Below, piece after piece: positions 8,514 through 15,471 of a stretch of 39,947 nt of DNA. The translations under genes were made by a program, and so were the position numbers. The DNA comes from UBA10364 sp905182675. GTDB lineage: Bacteria > Bacteroidota > Bacteroidia > Flavobacteriales > Schleiferiaceae. The stretch is from NCBI GenBank assembly GCA_963933975.1, contig CAWVWE010000021.1:1-39947 (forward strand), given 5' to 3'. Positions within the stretch are counted from its first letter, which is position 1; the number at the start of each line of letters is the position of its first letter. The notes beneath the pieces are model-generated. The model was given only the letters and a program-made list of their open reading frames with translations. It was not told the origin of the DNA and ran no database searches.

Positions 8514-9410
8514 ATGAAAATATTATTTACAGGATCTAATGGTCTGCTGGGACAAAAGATTGCTGCTGCCACTCTAAAGTACCCTCAGCATGAGTTTCTA
8601 GCCACAGCAAGAGGAGAGAACAGGGTAGTTGCTTTGGGAAACGCTCGTTACGCATCAATGGATATCACGGTTGAGACTCAAGTGATGGATGTCGTGACTT
8701 CTTTTGCTCCGGATGTAATTATACATGGCGCAGCAATGACAAACGTTGACGAATGCGAAGAAAAAAAAGAAGAGGCTTATGCCTTAAATGTTAAGGGTAC
8801 CAGTAATATAGCCCAAGCGGCAGTGCATGTTGGAGCACATGTGGTACATATATCTACAGATTTTATTTTTGATGGCAAAAATGGTCCTTATACAGAGCAG
8901 GCCACTCCCAATCCGATCAGTTATTACGGAGAAACGAAGCTAGAGGCAGAAAAAATTATTCAAAACCTGAGCTCGTGGTCGATTTTAAGGACCGTCTTAG
9001 TCATAGGAATGGCAGAAGATTTAAGCAGAAGCAATATTGTTCTTTGGGCTAAAGGAGCTTTAGAAAAGGGTCAAGCGATAAACGTGGTGGATGATCAATT
9101 CAGAACACCCACACTTGCTGAGGATTTAGCACAAGGCGCCTTACTAGCCGCAGACCAACAGGCACAGGGTATATTTAATATTTCAGGTCCTGATTTCATG
9201 TCAATTTACAAGCTTGTTGAGGCGGTCTCTAATCACTTTAATCTGTCCATGGACACAGTGACTAAAGTGAGTAGTTTAACGTTAAATCAAGCTGCAAAAC
9301 GACCGCCAATTACCGGCTTCGATATCTCTAAGGCACGTGAAAAATTAGGATATAATCCACATAATTTTTCAGAAGCACTGGTCTTGATTTCAAAACAAGC
9401 AGGATTGTAA
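8514..9410 (+). CDS. SDR-family sugar-nucleotide reductase, RmlD-like (dTDP-4-dehydrorhamnose reductase family)
   Basis: The 298-residue protein has the NAD(P)-binding glycine motif TGSNGLLGQ near residues 6-14, the HGAAMTNVDECE and STDFIFDG blocks characteristic of RmlD/extended SDR enzymes, and the catalytic YGETK motif around residues 143-147. RmlD reduces dTDP-4-keto-rhamnose to dTDP-rhamnose for surface polysaccharide. No other rml genes are nearby, so the substrate here is uncertain. The open frame extends back to 8445 inside the upstream gene, but ATG 8514 puts the Rossmann strand at the N-terminus as expected and leaves a 4-base gap. Confidence 0.85.
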   Translation: MKILFTGSNGLLGQKIAAATLKYPQHEFLATARGENRVVALGNARYASMDITVETQVMDVVTSFAPDVIIHGAAMTNVDECEEKKEEAYALNVKGTSNIAQAAVHVGAHVVHISTDFIFDGKNGPYTEQATPNPISYYGETKLEAEKIIQNLSSWSILRTVLVIGMAEDLSRSNIVLWAKGALEKGQAINVVDDQFRTPTLAEDLAQGALLAADQQAQGIFNISGPDFMSIYKLVEAVSNHFNLSMDTVTKVSSLTLNQAAKRPPITGFDISKAREKLGYNPHNFSEALVLISKQAGL

Positions 9411-9418
9411 GTGGATAT

Positions 9419-9449
9419 TTGTCAGAGACTTTGCTTTCATCTATTTTCG
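9419..9449 (+). promoter_or_regulatory. Bacteroidota-type promoter of the NSS transporter gene
   Basis: TTG (9419-9421), a 20-base spacer and TATTTTCG (9442-9449, one mismatch to TAnnTTTG). A leader of roughly 24 bases would precede the ATG at 9478. Confidence 0.55.
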
Positions 9450-9477
9450 ATGTTCACTCTTAACAATCCTATAAGGA

Positions 9478-11118
9478 ATGTCTCAAACAACAGAATCTTG
9501 GGGGTCACGTGTTGGTCTCATCTTGGCCATGGCTGGAAATGCAGTTGGTCTTGGTAACTTTTTACGTTTCCCTGTTCAAGCCGTGCAAAATGGTGGTGGA
9601 ACTTTCATCATACCATATTTAGTCAGCTTCCTATTAATGGGAATACCCTTGTTGTGGGTGGAGTGGGCCATGGGTCGATTTGGTGGCCGATATGGTGATC
9701 ATAGTACACCATTCATACTTGATAACATGACCAAAAGGAGGTTCTGGAAATACTTTGGTGTTTTTGGGATTTTTACGAATATGGGTGTTATGGCGTATTA
9801 CACCTATATAGAGTCATGGACGTTGACTTATACTATAAAGTCTTTAAGAGGAGACTTCTTAGGTTTAGATTTAGCTCAACTTGATTCCTTTTTTAATAAT
9901 TACGTTGATTTAGGGAGTGGTATAAATTTTCCGGTCTGGGCCATTGTAGCTTTTTTAGTAACGTTAACCATTAACATTTACATTCTTTCTAGAGGTCTTA
10001 GCGCTGGTATAGAGACCGTGGCGAAAATCGCCATGCCCTTACTCATTCTTTTTGGTGCATTCTTGGCTATAATGTCTTGGACAACTGGTTCTACTGGCCG
10101 ATGTGATGATTGTTCTACTTTTATAGGGTTGAATTTTCTTTGGGAACCGGACTTCACCACGTTGGCCAATCCTAAAATATGGCTTGCCGCAGCGGGTCAG
10201 ATATTTTTTACATTATCCGTTGGTATGGGTACTATTCACTGCTATAGTTCCTATTTAAAACAAAAAGATGATATCGCTTTGAATGCGATGGCCGCAGGCT
10301 GGATGAATGGTTTTGTTGAGATAGTACTCGGTTCAGCCGTCGTTATACCGATCGCTGTAGGGTATTTAGGATTGGATTGGGTTATTGAAAACGCTGGTTT
10401 TATGATGGCATTTAAAACGATGCCTTTCTTGTTTGACCAATGGGGTAGTGTGATTGCCGTTATTTCAGGAGTAGCTTGGTTTGGTTTACTATTTTTCGCA
10501 GGTATTACTTCATCCTTAGCTATGGGTACTCCATTCATGGGATTTGTACAAGACGAATTCAATTGGTCGAAAAATAAAAGTGCCATCATATTAGGGGTCT
10601 CCATTTTAGCTATGGGTCTTCCAACGATACTATTTTTTGAGAAAGGAGTATTTGATGAATACGATTACTGGACGGGAACAGTAAGTCTGGTTGTGTTTGC
10701 TTTAGCTGAAGTTATCCTCTTCGCTTGGGTCTTCGGAATGGATAAAGGTTGGGCAGAGATCAATGATGGCGCTGATATGAAAGTGCCTAAGATATATAGG
10801 CCTATTATTAAATACGTTACTCCATTGTTCATTGGAACAATATTATTCACGTCGCTGATAAAACCACTTAACGGAGAACTTTCCGACTGGTCAACAGCCT
10901 GGAATTCGCTACTTTCCGGAAATGGATGGCCTTGGGCTACAGACAGTATTATCAATAAAGTATTCCACCTTGACACAGGTGTGATCTGGTGGGAAAACGA
11001 CGTGCTTACAGACATGTTCTACATAGATATGAGTCGGTACTTTTTACTGACATGTTTCTTTGTCTTGGTCGCTATGGTGAAAGCAGCATCGAATAAACGT
11101 AAAAAAAGAGCCCTATAA
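9478..11118 (+). CDS. Sodium-dependent NSS/SNF-family amino-acid transporter, large subunit
   Basis: The 546-residue inner-membrane protein opens with the NSS signature SWGSRVGLILAMAGNAVGLGNFLRFP, which contains the unwound helix-1 region that binds Na+ and substrate in LeuT-fold transporters. About twelve membrane helices follow, including the FFTLSVGMG segment typical of helix 6. Family members co-transport amino acids or related amines with Na+. The stop is directly followed by the ATG of a MetS-like small subunit, so this is probably a MetPS-type two-component importer (methionine or alanine in Corynebacterium). The substrate cannot be read from sequence. ATG 9478 is preceded by an AAGGA-like run with almost no spacing. 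An out-of-frame ATG at 9450 is ignored. Confidence 0.9.
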   Translation: MSQTTESWGSRVGLILAMAGNAVGLGNFLRFPVQAVQNGGGTFIIPYLVSFLLMGIPLLWVEWAMGRFGGRYGDHSTPFILDNMTKRRFWKYFGVFGIFTNMGVMAYYTYIESWTLTYTIKSLRGDFLGLDLAQLDSFFNNYVDLGSGINFPVWAIVAFLVTLTINIYILSRGLSAGIETVAKIAMPLLILFGAFLAIMSWTTGSTGRCDDCSTFIGLNFLWEPDFTTLANPKIWLAAAGQIFFTLSVGMGTIHCYSSYLKQKDDIALNAMAAGWMNGFVEIVLGSAVVIPIAVGYLGLDWVIENAGFMMAFKTMPFLFDQWGSVIAVISGVAWFGLLFFAGITSSLAMGTPFMGFVQDEFNWSKNKSAIILGVSILAMGLPTILFFEKGVFDEYDYWTGTVSLVVFALAEVILFAWVFGMDKGWAEINDGADMKVPKIYRPIIKYVTPLFIGTILFTSLIKPLNGELSDWSTAWNSLLSGNGWPWATDSIINKVFHLDTGVIWWENDVLTDMFYIDMSRYFLLTCFFVLVAMVKAASNKRKKRAL

Positions 11119-11262
11119 ATGACTACTTCAGCTATTATCATGATCATATTGACACAGGGAACAGTAATTACGGCAACAATTTATTTTTTCCGAAAAGTAC
11201 TTAAGACTCCTAGCAATGGAGAATCAGATTCCTATTCTGACAACGACGCGAAGAAGGACTGA
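11119..11262 (+). CDS. MetS-like small subunit of the NSS transporter (47 aa)
   Basis: This 47-codon gene has its ATG directly against the stop codon of the NSS transporter (TAA then ATG, no gap). The product starts MTTSAIIMIIL, the Thr/Ser-Ser-Ala-Ile-Ile-Met pattern of MetS-type NSS small subunits. It continues as one membrane helix to about residue 22, then a basic stretch (FRKVLK) and a short acidic hydrophilic tail. In Corynebacterium glutamicum the small subunit MetS is required with MetP for methionine import. The match is from family knowledge; length, topology and position all agree. Confidence 0.8.
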   Translation: MTTSAIIMIILTQGTVITATIYFFRKVLKTPSNGESDSYSDNDAKKD

Positions 11263-11334
11263 ATAACCTCAAGTTATTCACTACATAGTGCAACTGATTA
11301 GATCCTGATTAGCTTGGTAGAAAACCTTTTGCTA

Positions 11335-12126
11335 ATGAAAGATCAGCTTTCAAGAACCGCCCTGTTAATAGCCATTGCGCTAATTAGTGGAGCGGTTTTT
11401 CTTTTCCCCTCAAGAGAAAAACATCTCGACCAGCTGGTATTTTTGACTTGGTGGTGGGAGCAAAATGGTACACTTAGCATCAATGAATTAGATAGTGCAG
11501 TGGTTTATTCACTTCCCATCTCTGCCTCAGGCAAAAAGGGATTATGGTATCGGATCTCCAGGCAGTGGTCTTATAGGAATCTAGATGATTTATTGCAATC
11601 ACCTCCTATGCTGAGTGATTCACTTTGGATAAGATTGGGAAAATTTGAGTTCGTGCGGCTCTATGATAGTAAGAGTCAAAGACAAGTTAAGCAAGAAATA
11701 ATTTTTTCGGATCAAATTGATAAACAGGAGAAGTGGCTGTCAATAGACGTAAACAAGGCAGACAGTCTTGAATTGATATCTGTTCCAGGGATAGGTGCTT
11801 GGACAGCGAATCAAATAATACGTTATAGGTTTAAATATGGATATATAGCAGATTTAGAACACCTCAAGAATTCGACATATCTCAATAATATTTGGAGAGA
11901 AGAATGGGATATGAGGTTATTAGTTGAAGATTACAATCCAACCATGAGTTTGAATAAAAGTAGCTTTAAAGAACTCTTGAACTTTCCTGAATTGAACTAT
12001 TCCCAAGTCAAACGCATAACCTTCTATCGTGAGACTTTTGGTGACTTGAAATGGCCAGAACTTTGCAATTGGAAAGAATTTGAAAAGGTTGATACTAATT
12101 TTCTCAAACTCTATATTATTGAATGA
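11335..12126 (+). CDS. Membrane-anchored helix-hairpin-helix (ComEA-like) protein
   Basis: The 263-residue protein has one N-terminal hydrophobic segment (about 7-25, LLIAIALISGAVFLF), a divergent middle, then a ComEA-type helix-hairpin-helix (about 142-172, DVNKADSLELISVPGIGAWTANQI). A second, weaker copy follows near 208-240 (MSLNKSSFKELLNFPELNYSQV). Such proteins can bind double-stranded DNA non-specifically outside the membrane, as ComEA does in natural transformation, but many Bacteroidota homologues have no tested role. The frame is open back to a TTG at 11314. I prefer ATG 11335 because it places the hydrophobic segment at the usual distance. No obvious operon partner; rpsU follows 45 bases later. 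Confidence 0.72.
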   Translation: MKDQLSRTALLIAIALISGAVFLFPSREKHLDQLVFLTWWWEQNGTLSINELDSAVVYSLPISASGKKGLWYRISRQWSYRNLDDLLQSPPMLSDSLWIRLGKFEFVRLYDSKSQRQVKQEIIFSDQIDKQEKWLSIDVNKADSLELISVPGIGAWTANQIIRYRFKYGYIADLEHLKNSTYLNNIWREEWDMRLLVEDYNPTMSLNKSSFKELLNFPELNYSQVKRITFYRETFGDLKWPELCNWKEFEKVDTNFLKLYIIE

Positions 12127-12135
12127 AAAATGATG

Positions 12136-12143
12136 TACATTCG
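12136..12143 (+). promoter_or_regulatory. Possible -7 box upstream of rpsU
   Basis: TACATTCG matches TAnnTTTG with one mismatch and would give a leader of roughly 20 bases carrying the Shine-Dalgarno. No TTG is found at the expected -33 distance. Confidence 0.3.
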
Positions 12144-12157
12144 CGTTCATAATTTGA

Positions 12158-12166
12158 AAGGAGGTG
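12158..12166 (+). promoter_or_regulatory. Strong Shine-Dalgarno of rpsU
   Basis: AAGGAGGTG contains a full AGGAGG (12159-12164) seven bases before ATG 12172. It fixes the rpsU start and is the only strong Shine-Dalgarno I see in the window. In Bacteroidota the 16S anti-Shine-Dalgarno is sequestered with the help of bS21, so this site may let bS21 control its own synthesis. Confidence 0.85.
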
Positions 12167-12171
12167 TTACT

Positions 12172-12366
12172 ATGCTCGTAATTAATGTCAAAGAAGGTGA
12201 ATCCATCGAACGTGCGCTCAAGCGCTACAAAAGAAAACATAGCTCAACGGGTGTAGTCCGCAAGCTTCGCGCTGATCGTTATCATACGAAACCAGCACAA
12301 GCTAAGCGACGCATGAACATGAAAGCTGCGTATATTCAGAATTTGCGCAACGCAGAGGAAGAATAG
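12172..12366 (+). CDS. rpsU: Small ribosomal subunit protein bS21
   Basis: The 64-residue basic protein begins MLVINVKEGESIERALKRYKRKH, the conserved bS21 N-terminus, and continues as a lysine/arginine-rich helix to an acidic end. bS21 sits near the 3' end of 16S rRNA on the small subunit platform and, in Bacteroidota ribosomes, helps hide the anti-Shine-Dalgarno. The frame is open 42 bases further upstream, but ATG 12172 is set by homology and by the AGGAGG seven bases before it. The gene stands between the HhH gene and a strong terminator, so it is probably transcribed alone or with the preceding gene. Confidence 0.95.
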   Translation: MLVINVKEGESIERALKRYKRKHSSTGVVRKLRADRYHTKPAQAKRRMNMKAAYIQNLRNAEEE

Positions 12367-12389
12367 GCTACTATTTAGATATATTATTA

Positions 12390-12418
12390 AGCCCAACACA
12401 TTGTGTTGGGCTTTTTTT
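12390..12418 (+). terminator. Rho-independent terminator of rpsU
   Basis: A 10-bp stem (12390-12399 with 12403-12412) with a 3-base loop runs into a T tract (12411-12418). Confidence 0.9.
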
Positions 12419-12459
12419 GTTTTAGTAACTTCATGTTTCAAGTAATCCCAATTATGTCA

Positions 12460-13347
12460 ATGGCATCTGACGATATCGAGTCTTTTATGGAATACATGCG
12501 CGCGGAAATAAGAGCGAGCGAGAAGACAATTGATGCCTATGGACTGGAATTGAGTCGCTGGGAAGACTTCTTGAATCATGAATTTGATATTTCCACTAAT
12601 GAGGCTGAGAAGGGGAATGTCAAACGTTTTATTGTTTGGAGAAATAAGTCGGGTATTTCAAACAGATCCATTAATCGTTCACTAAGTGCACTTCGTAGCT
12701 ATTACAAATGGTGCGAAAAAAGCAATAGGCATACGAATCAACCCGTTCATGGTATACGTAGTCTAAAAACAGCAAAAAGACTGGTTATGAGTATTCCTGA
12801 GCAAGATTTAGAATCGCTTACTAAGGATGATCTCTTTAATTCTGACTTTGAGGGAATGCGAAATCAACTCATTCTATTGTTGCTTTATGGGCTTGGATTG
12901 AGAAGGGCTGAGCTTATTGAGCTTAAGGAATCAGATTTCGATTGGAGTAGAGGCACGGTTACTATTATTGGAAAAAGAAATAAGGAGCGCCAAGTACCAT
13001 TGCCTATTGTTATTGAGGAGTACTTTAATTCATATCATCAGGCAAGAAACCATCTTCAATCGGACGCGCACCACCTATTACTTACCCGTAAAGGGAAAAA
13101 GCTCTACCCAAGTCTTGTTTATAATATCGTATTGTCCTATCTTAATGATGCCACTACGGTGGTTGACAAGCATCCTCATACTTTGCGTCATTCCTATGCT
13201 ACTCATCTCTTAAACGCAGGCGTTGATATCAACACTGTTAAAGAGTTGATGGGGCATGAAAGCTTGAGTTCGACTCAGGTTTATACGACAAGTACCTTCG
13301 AAGAGCTCGTTAAAGTGTATAACAGAGCTCATCCTAAGGGTTCATAA
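12460..13347 (+). CDS. Tyrosine recombinase, XerC/XerD family
   Basis: Counting from ATG 12460 the protein has 295 residues, the usual Xer length. An N-terminal SAM-like core-binding domain (about 1-90) precedes the catalytic domain. All catalytic residues are present: R148 (LGLRRAEL), K172 (GKRNK), H240 and R243 (HTLRH), H266 (GHES) and nucleophile Y275 (QVYTTSTF). Xer recombinases resolve chromosome dimers at dif with FtsK. XerC and XerD cannot be told apart from this sequence alone. ATGs at 12433 and 12454 are alternatives. hpf follows 12 bases after the stop. No attachment site, phage or integron genes adjoin it, so a housekeeping role is likelier than integration. Confidence 0.9.
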   Translation: MASDDIESFMEYMRAEIRASEKTIDAYGLELSRWEDFLNHEFDISTNEAEKGNVKRFIVWRNKSGISNRSINRSLSALRSYYKWCEKSNRHTNQPVHGIRSLKTAKRLVMSIPEQDLESLTKDDLFNSDFEGMRNQLILLLLYGLGLRRAELIELKESDFDWSRGTVTIIGKRNKERQVPLPIVIEEYFNSYHQARNHLQSDAHHLLLTRKGKKLYPSLVYNIVLSYLNDATTVVDKHPHTLRHSYATHLLNAGVDINTVKELMGHESLSSTQVYTTSTFEELVKVYNRAHPKGS

Positions 13348-13359
13348 AAATCAAGCACT

Positions 13360-13662
13360 ATGACAGTAAACATTCAGTCAGTTAACTTCAAAGCGGATAT
13401 TAAGCTATTGGCTTTTATTCAGGAGCGTCTGAAGAAGACAACCCAGTTCTTTGATAAGAGTATCAATACGGATGTGTTCTTAAAGGTTGATAATAATAAC
13501 AACAGAGAGAATAAAATTGTGGAAATCAGAATGTCTGTTCCTGGAAATGATATCATTGTTACTAAAGAGCGCAAGTCTTTTGAGGAAGCGGCTGATATTG
13601 TTATTGAAGTATTGATTAGAAAACTAAAAAAAATGAAGGAAAAACAAAGAGAAACTCATTAA
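13360..13662 (+). CDS. hpf: Short-form ribosome hibernation-promoting factor (HPF/RaiA family)
   Basis: The 100-residue protein has the beta-alpha-beta-beta-beta-alpha pattern of S30AE/HPF proteins, opening MTVNIQSVNFKAD and ending in a basic helix (IRKLKKMKEKQRE). It binds in the mRNA/tRNA channel of the 30S subunit and stores inactive ribosomes in stationary phase. The length excludes the long-form HPF with its dimerising C-terminal domain. It is 12 bases after the Xer gene and is closed by a terminator, so the two are likely co-transcribed, an arrangement commonly seen in this phylum. Confidence 0.9.
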   Translation: MTVNIQSVNFKADIKLLAFIQERLKKTTQFFDKSINTDVFLKVDNNNNRENKIVEIRMSVPGNDIIVTKERKSFEEAADIVIEVLIRKLKKMKEKQRETH

Positions 13663-13685
13663 CTCTCAACGAGTTGCTAAGCCTT

Positions 13686-13720
13686 AAAAAAAGTGAAGAC
13701 AAATAGTCTTCACTTTTTTT
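13686..13720 (+). terminator. Rho-independent terminator of xer-hpf
   Basis: A 15-bp stem (13686-13700 with 13706-13720) has a 5-base loop. The A-run/T-run arms make it potentially functional from both sides. Confidence 0.9.
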
Positions 13721-13730
13721 TTAAGAAGTA

Positions 13731-13760
13731 TTGCACGTTTAAATCTCTTTACTACATTTG
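13731..13760 (+). promoter_or_regulatory. Consensus Bacteroidota promoter of the tRNA-tuf operon
   Basis: TTG (13731-13733), a 19-base spacer and a perfect TACATTTG (13753-13760). The start point should fall near 13766, giving a leader of about 30 bases before the first tRNA. It is the best promoter match in the window. Confidence 0.8.
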
Positions 13761-13781
13761 CAGTCCGTTTGTAAGACGGAA

Positions 13782-13792
13782 GATCTTTGACA
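13782..13792 (+). promoter_or_regulatory. boxA-like antitermination element
   Basis: GATCTTTGACA in the tRNA leader resembles the boxA core (TCTTTAACA) found in rRNA leaders, differing at one base of that core. NusB/NusE/NusG-type antitermination is an inference. Confidence 0.4.
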
Positions 13793-13795
13793 TTT

Positions 13796-13869
13796 GCCGG
13801 TATAGCTCAGTTGGTCAGAGCACGTGATTTGTAATCTCGGGGTCGTCAGTTCGAATCTGACTACTGGCT
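13796..13869 (+). tRNA. tRNA-Thr (TGT)
   Basis: A 74-base cloverleaf with 7-bp acceptor stem (one G-T pair), D arm, anticodon loop TTTGTAA and a TTCGAAT T-loop. The anticodon stem CGTGA/TCTCG carries a U-U mismatch at pair 29-41. CCA is not encoded. It is the first of four tRNAs in the order known from the thrU-tyrU-glyT-thrT-tufB locus of E. coli. Confidence 0.93.
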
Positions 13870-13879
13870 CAAGTATTTT

Positions 13880-13905
13880 GCGAGAAAATTATATAGTTTT
13901 CTTGC
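13880..13905 (+). other. Inter-tRNA hairpin
   Basis: A 9-bp stem with one G-T pair (13880-13888 with 13897-13905) and an 8-base loop lies between tRNA-Thr and tRNA-Tyr. It may be a processing site. It has no T tail, so it is unlikely to terminate. Confidence 0.4.
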
Positions 13906-13912
13906 GTAACAA

Positions 13913-13996
13913 GGGGGGATACTCAAGCGGCCAACGAGGACGGACTGTAAATCCGTTGGGAAACCTTCGCAGGTTCGAATCCTGCTCCCCCCACCA
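13913..13996 (+). tRNA. tRNA-Tyr (GTA)
   Basis: A class II tRNA with acceptor stem GGGGGGA/TCCCCCC, anticodon loop CTGTAAA and a long variable arm. Unlike its four neighbours it encodes its 3' CCA (13994-13996). Confidence 0.95.
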
Positions 13997-13998
13997 TC

Positions 13999-14071
13999 GC
14001 GAAAGTAGCTCAGCTGGTAGAGCATCAGCCTTCCAAGCTGAGGGTCGCGGGTTCGAATCCCGTCTTTCGCT
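13999..14071 (+). tRNA. tRNA-Gly (TCC)
   Basis: A 73-base cloverleaf with acceptor GCGAAAG/CTTTCGC, anticodon TCC in loop CTTCCAA and TTCGAAT T-loop. CCA is not encoded. It starts two bases after the tRNA-Tyr CCA. Confidence 0.95.
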
Positions 14072-14090
14072 CAAATTTTAAGGCCTTAAG

Positions 14091-14162
14091 GCCGATGTAG
14101 CTCAGCGGTAGAGCGTTTCCTTGGTAAGGAAGAGGTCACGGGTTCAATTCCCGTCATTGGCT
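14091..14162 (+). tRNA. tRNA-Thr (GGT)
   Basis: A 72-base cloverleaf with acceptor GCCGATG/CATTGGC, anticodon GGT in loop TTGGTAA and TTCAATT T-loop. CCA is not encoded. tuf follows 50 bases downstream. Confidence 0.95.
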
Positions 14163-14212
14163 CTATAAATTAGAATCTTTATACTGTTTTATATATTTAA
14201 TAATCGCTCGTC

Positions 14213-15400
14213 ATGGCAAAAGAAACATTCAAACGTACCAAGCCTCATTTGAACATTGGTACCATCGGTCACGTTGACCACGGAAAAACAACATTGACAG
14301 CTGCTATCACCACTTGTTTGGCGAAGGCAGGTTTGTCAGAAATGAGAAGCTTCGATTCTATCGACAATGCTCCTGAAGAAAAGGAGCGTGGTATCACTAT
14401 CAATACTTCTCACGTAGAGTATGAGACGGCTAACCGTCATTATGCCCACGTTGACTGTCCAGGTCACGCGGATTACGTGAAGAATATGGTAACTGGTGCT
14501 GCACAGATGGATGGAGCTATCCTTGTAGTTGCGGCTACTGATGGTCCTATGCCTCAAACTCGTGAGCACATCCTATTGGGTCGCCAGGTTGGTATACCTC
14601 GTATGGTTGTTTTCATGAATAAGGCCGATATGGTTGATGACGAAGAACTTATGGAATTAGTTGAAATGGAGATCCGTGATCTTCTTTCTTTCTATGAGTA
14701 CGACGGAGACAACTCTCCTGTAATTGCTGGTTCTGCTCTAGGTGGGTTGAATGGTGATGACAAGTGGGTCGGTAGTATCATGGAATTAATGGAAGCTTGT
14801 GATACTTGGATCGAAGAGCCTGTTCGTGATCGTGAGAAGCCATTTCTAATGCCTATTGAGGATGTATTCTCAATTACAGGTCGTGGAACTGTTGCAACTG
14901 GACGTATTGAAACTGGTGTTGGTAACACGGGTGACGTAGTAGATATCATTGGTTTTGGTGACGAGAAGTTGTCTTCAACCATTACTGGTGTTGAAATGTT
15001 CCGTAAGATTCTTGACACTGGTGAAGCTGGTGACAACGTAGGTATCTTACTTCGTGGTATCGCTAAAGAAGATATTCGTCGTGGTATGGTAATCTGTAAG
15101 CCAGGTTCTATCACTCCGCACAAAAAATTCAAGGCTGAGGTATATATATTGAAGAAAGAAGAAGGTGGTCGCCACACTCCTTTCCATAACAAATACCGTC
15201 CGCAGTTCTACCTTAGAACGACTGATGTTACAGGTGAAATTCACCTTCCTGAAGGAGTTGAAATGGTAATGCCAGGTGATAACCTGACAATTACAGTTTC
15301 ATTGATCGCAAATGTTGCGGTTAATCAAGGTTTACGTTTCGCAATGCGCGAAGGTGGTCGTACGGTTGGTGCGGGTCAAGTAACTGAAATCATCGAGTAA
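14213..15400 (+). CDS. tuf: Elongation factor Tu
   Basis: EF-Tu carries aminoacyl-tRNA to the ribosomal A site as a GTP complex. The 395-residue protein has all GTPase motifs: GHVDHGKT at residues 19-26 (P-loop), RGITI at 59-63 (switch I), DCPGH at 81-85 with the catalytic His at 85, NKAD near 136, and GSALGG for the base-contacting G5. Beta-barrel domains 2 and 3 follow. It lies behind four tRNAs and ahead of tRNA-Trp and secE, so tRNA supply and EF-Tu probably share one promoter. A hairpin after the stop may let only part of the transcription continue. Confidence 0.97.
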   Translation: MAKETFKRTKPHLNIGTIGHVDHGKTTLTAAITTCLAKAGLSEMRSFDSIDNAPEEKERGITINTSHVEYETANRHYAHVDCPGHADYVKNMVTGAAQMDGAILVVAATDGPMPQTREHILLGRQVGIPRMVVFMNKADMVDDEELMELVEMEIRDLLSFYEYDGDNSPVIAGSALGGLNGDDKWVGSIMELMEACDTWIEEPVRDREKPFLMPIEDVFSITGRGTVATGRIETGVGNTGDVVDIIGFGDEKLSSTITGVEMFRKILDTGEAGDNVGILLRGIAKEDIRRGMVICKPGSITPHKKFKAEVYILKKEEGGRHTPFHNKYRPQFYLRTTDVTGEIHLPEGVEMVMPGDNLTITVSLIANVAVNQGLRFAMREGGRTVGAGQVTEIIE

Positions 15401-15431
15401 TTAACTCGTTTGAATAAGTAAAATGGTAGTT

Positions 15432-15463
15432 AAGGTGCCTCCTTTTTTAGGAGGCGCCTTTCT
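15432..15463 (+). terminator. Hairpin after tuf, partial terminator
   Basis: An 11-bp stem with one G-T pair (15432-15442 with 15450-15460) encloses a 7-base T-rich loop. The downstream T stretch is short, so read-through into tRNA-Trp and secE is plausible. Confidence 0.55.
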
Positions 15464-15471
15464 GCCTACAT

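Noticed and set aside
10251..11015. Two minus-strand open frames of about 116 codons
   Set aside because: Antisense to the NSS transporter gene, with no promoter, no start context and no recognisable product.
11263..11334. Small inverted repeats between the MetS-like gene and the HhH gene
   Set aside because: Stems of five to six pairs with no T tract; consistent with chance.
12130..12171. Upstream extension of rpsU
   Set aside because: It would translate the Shine-Dalgarno region; bS21 homology and AGGAGG spacing both set the start at 12172.
12460..13347. Tyrosine recombinase as sign of an integrated element
   Set aside because: Length and motifs fit housekeeping XerC/XerD, base composition matches neighbours, and no repeats, attachment site or cargo genes adjoin it.
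13824..14081. Plus- and minus-strand open frames of 61-85 codons across the tRNA cluster
   Set aside because: They run through four tRNA genes with clear cloverleafs; the coding potential is a by-product of tRNA sequence.
14692..15192. 166-codon open frame on the minus strand
   Set aside because: It is wholly antisense to tuf, a strongly conserved gene with biased codons that leave long reverse frames. The translation matches no family I know.
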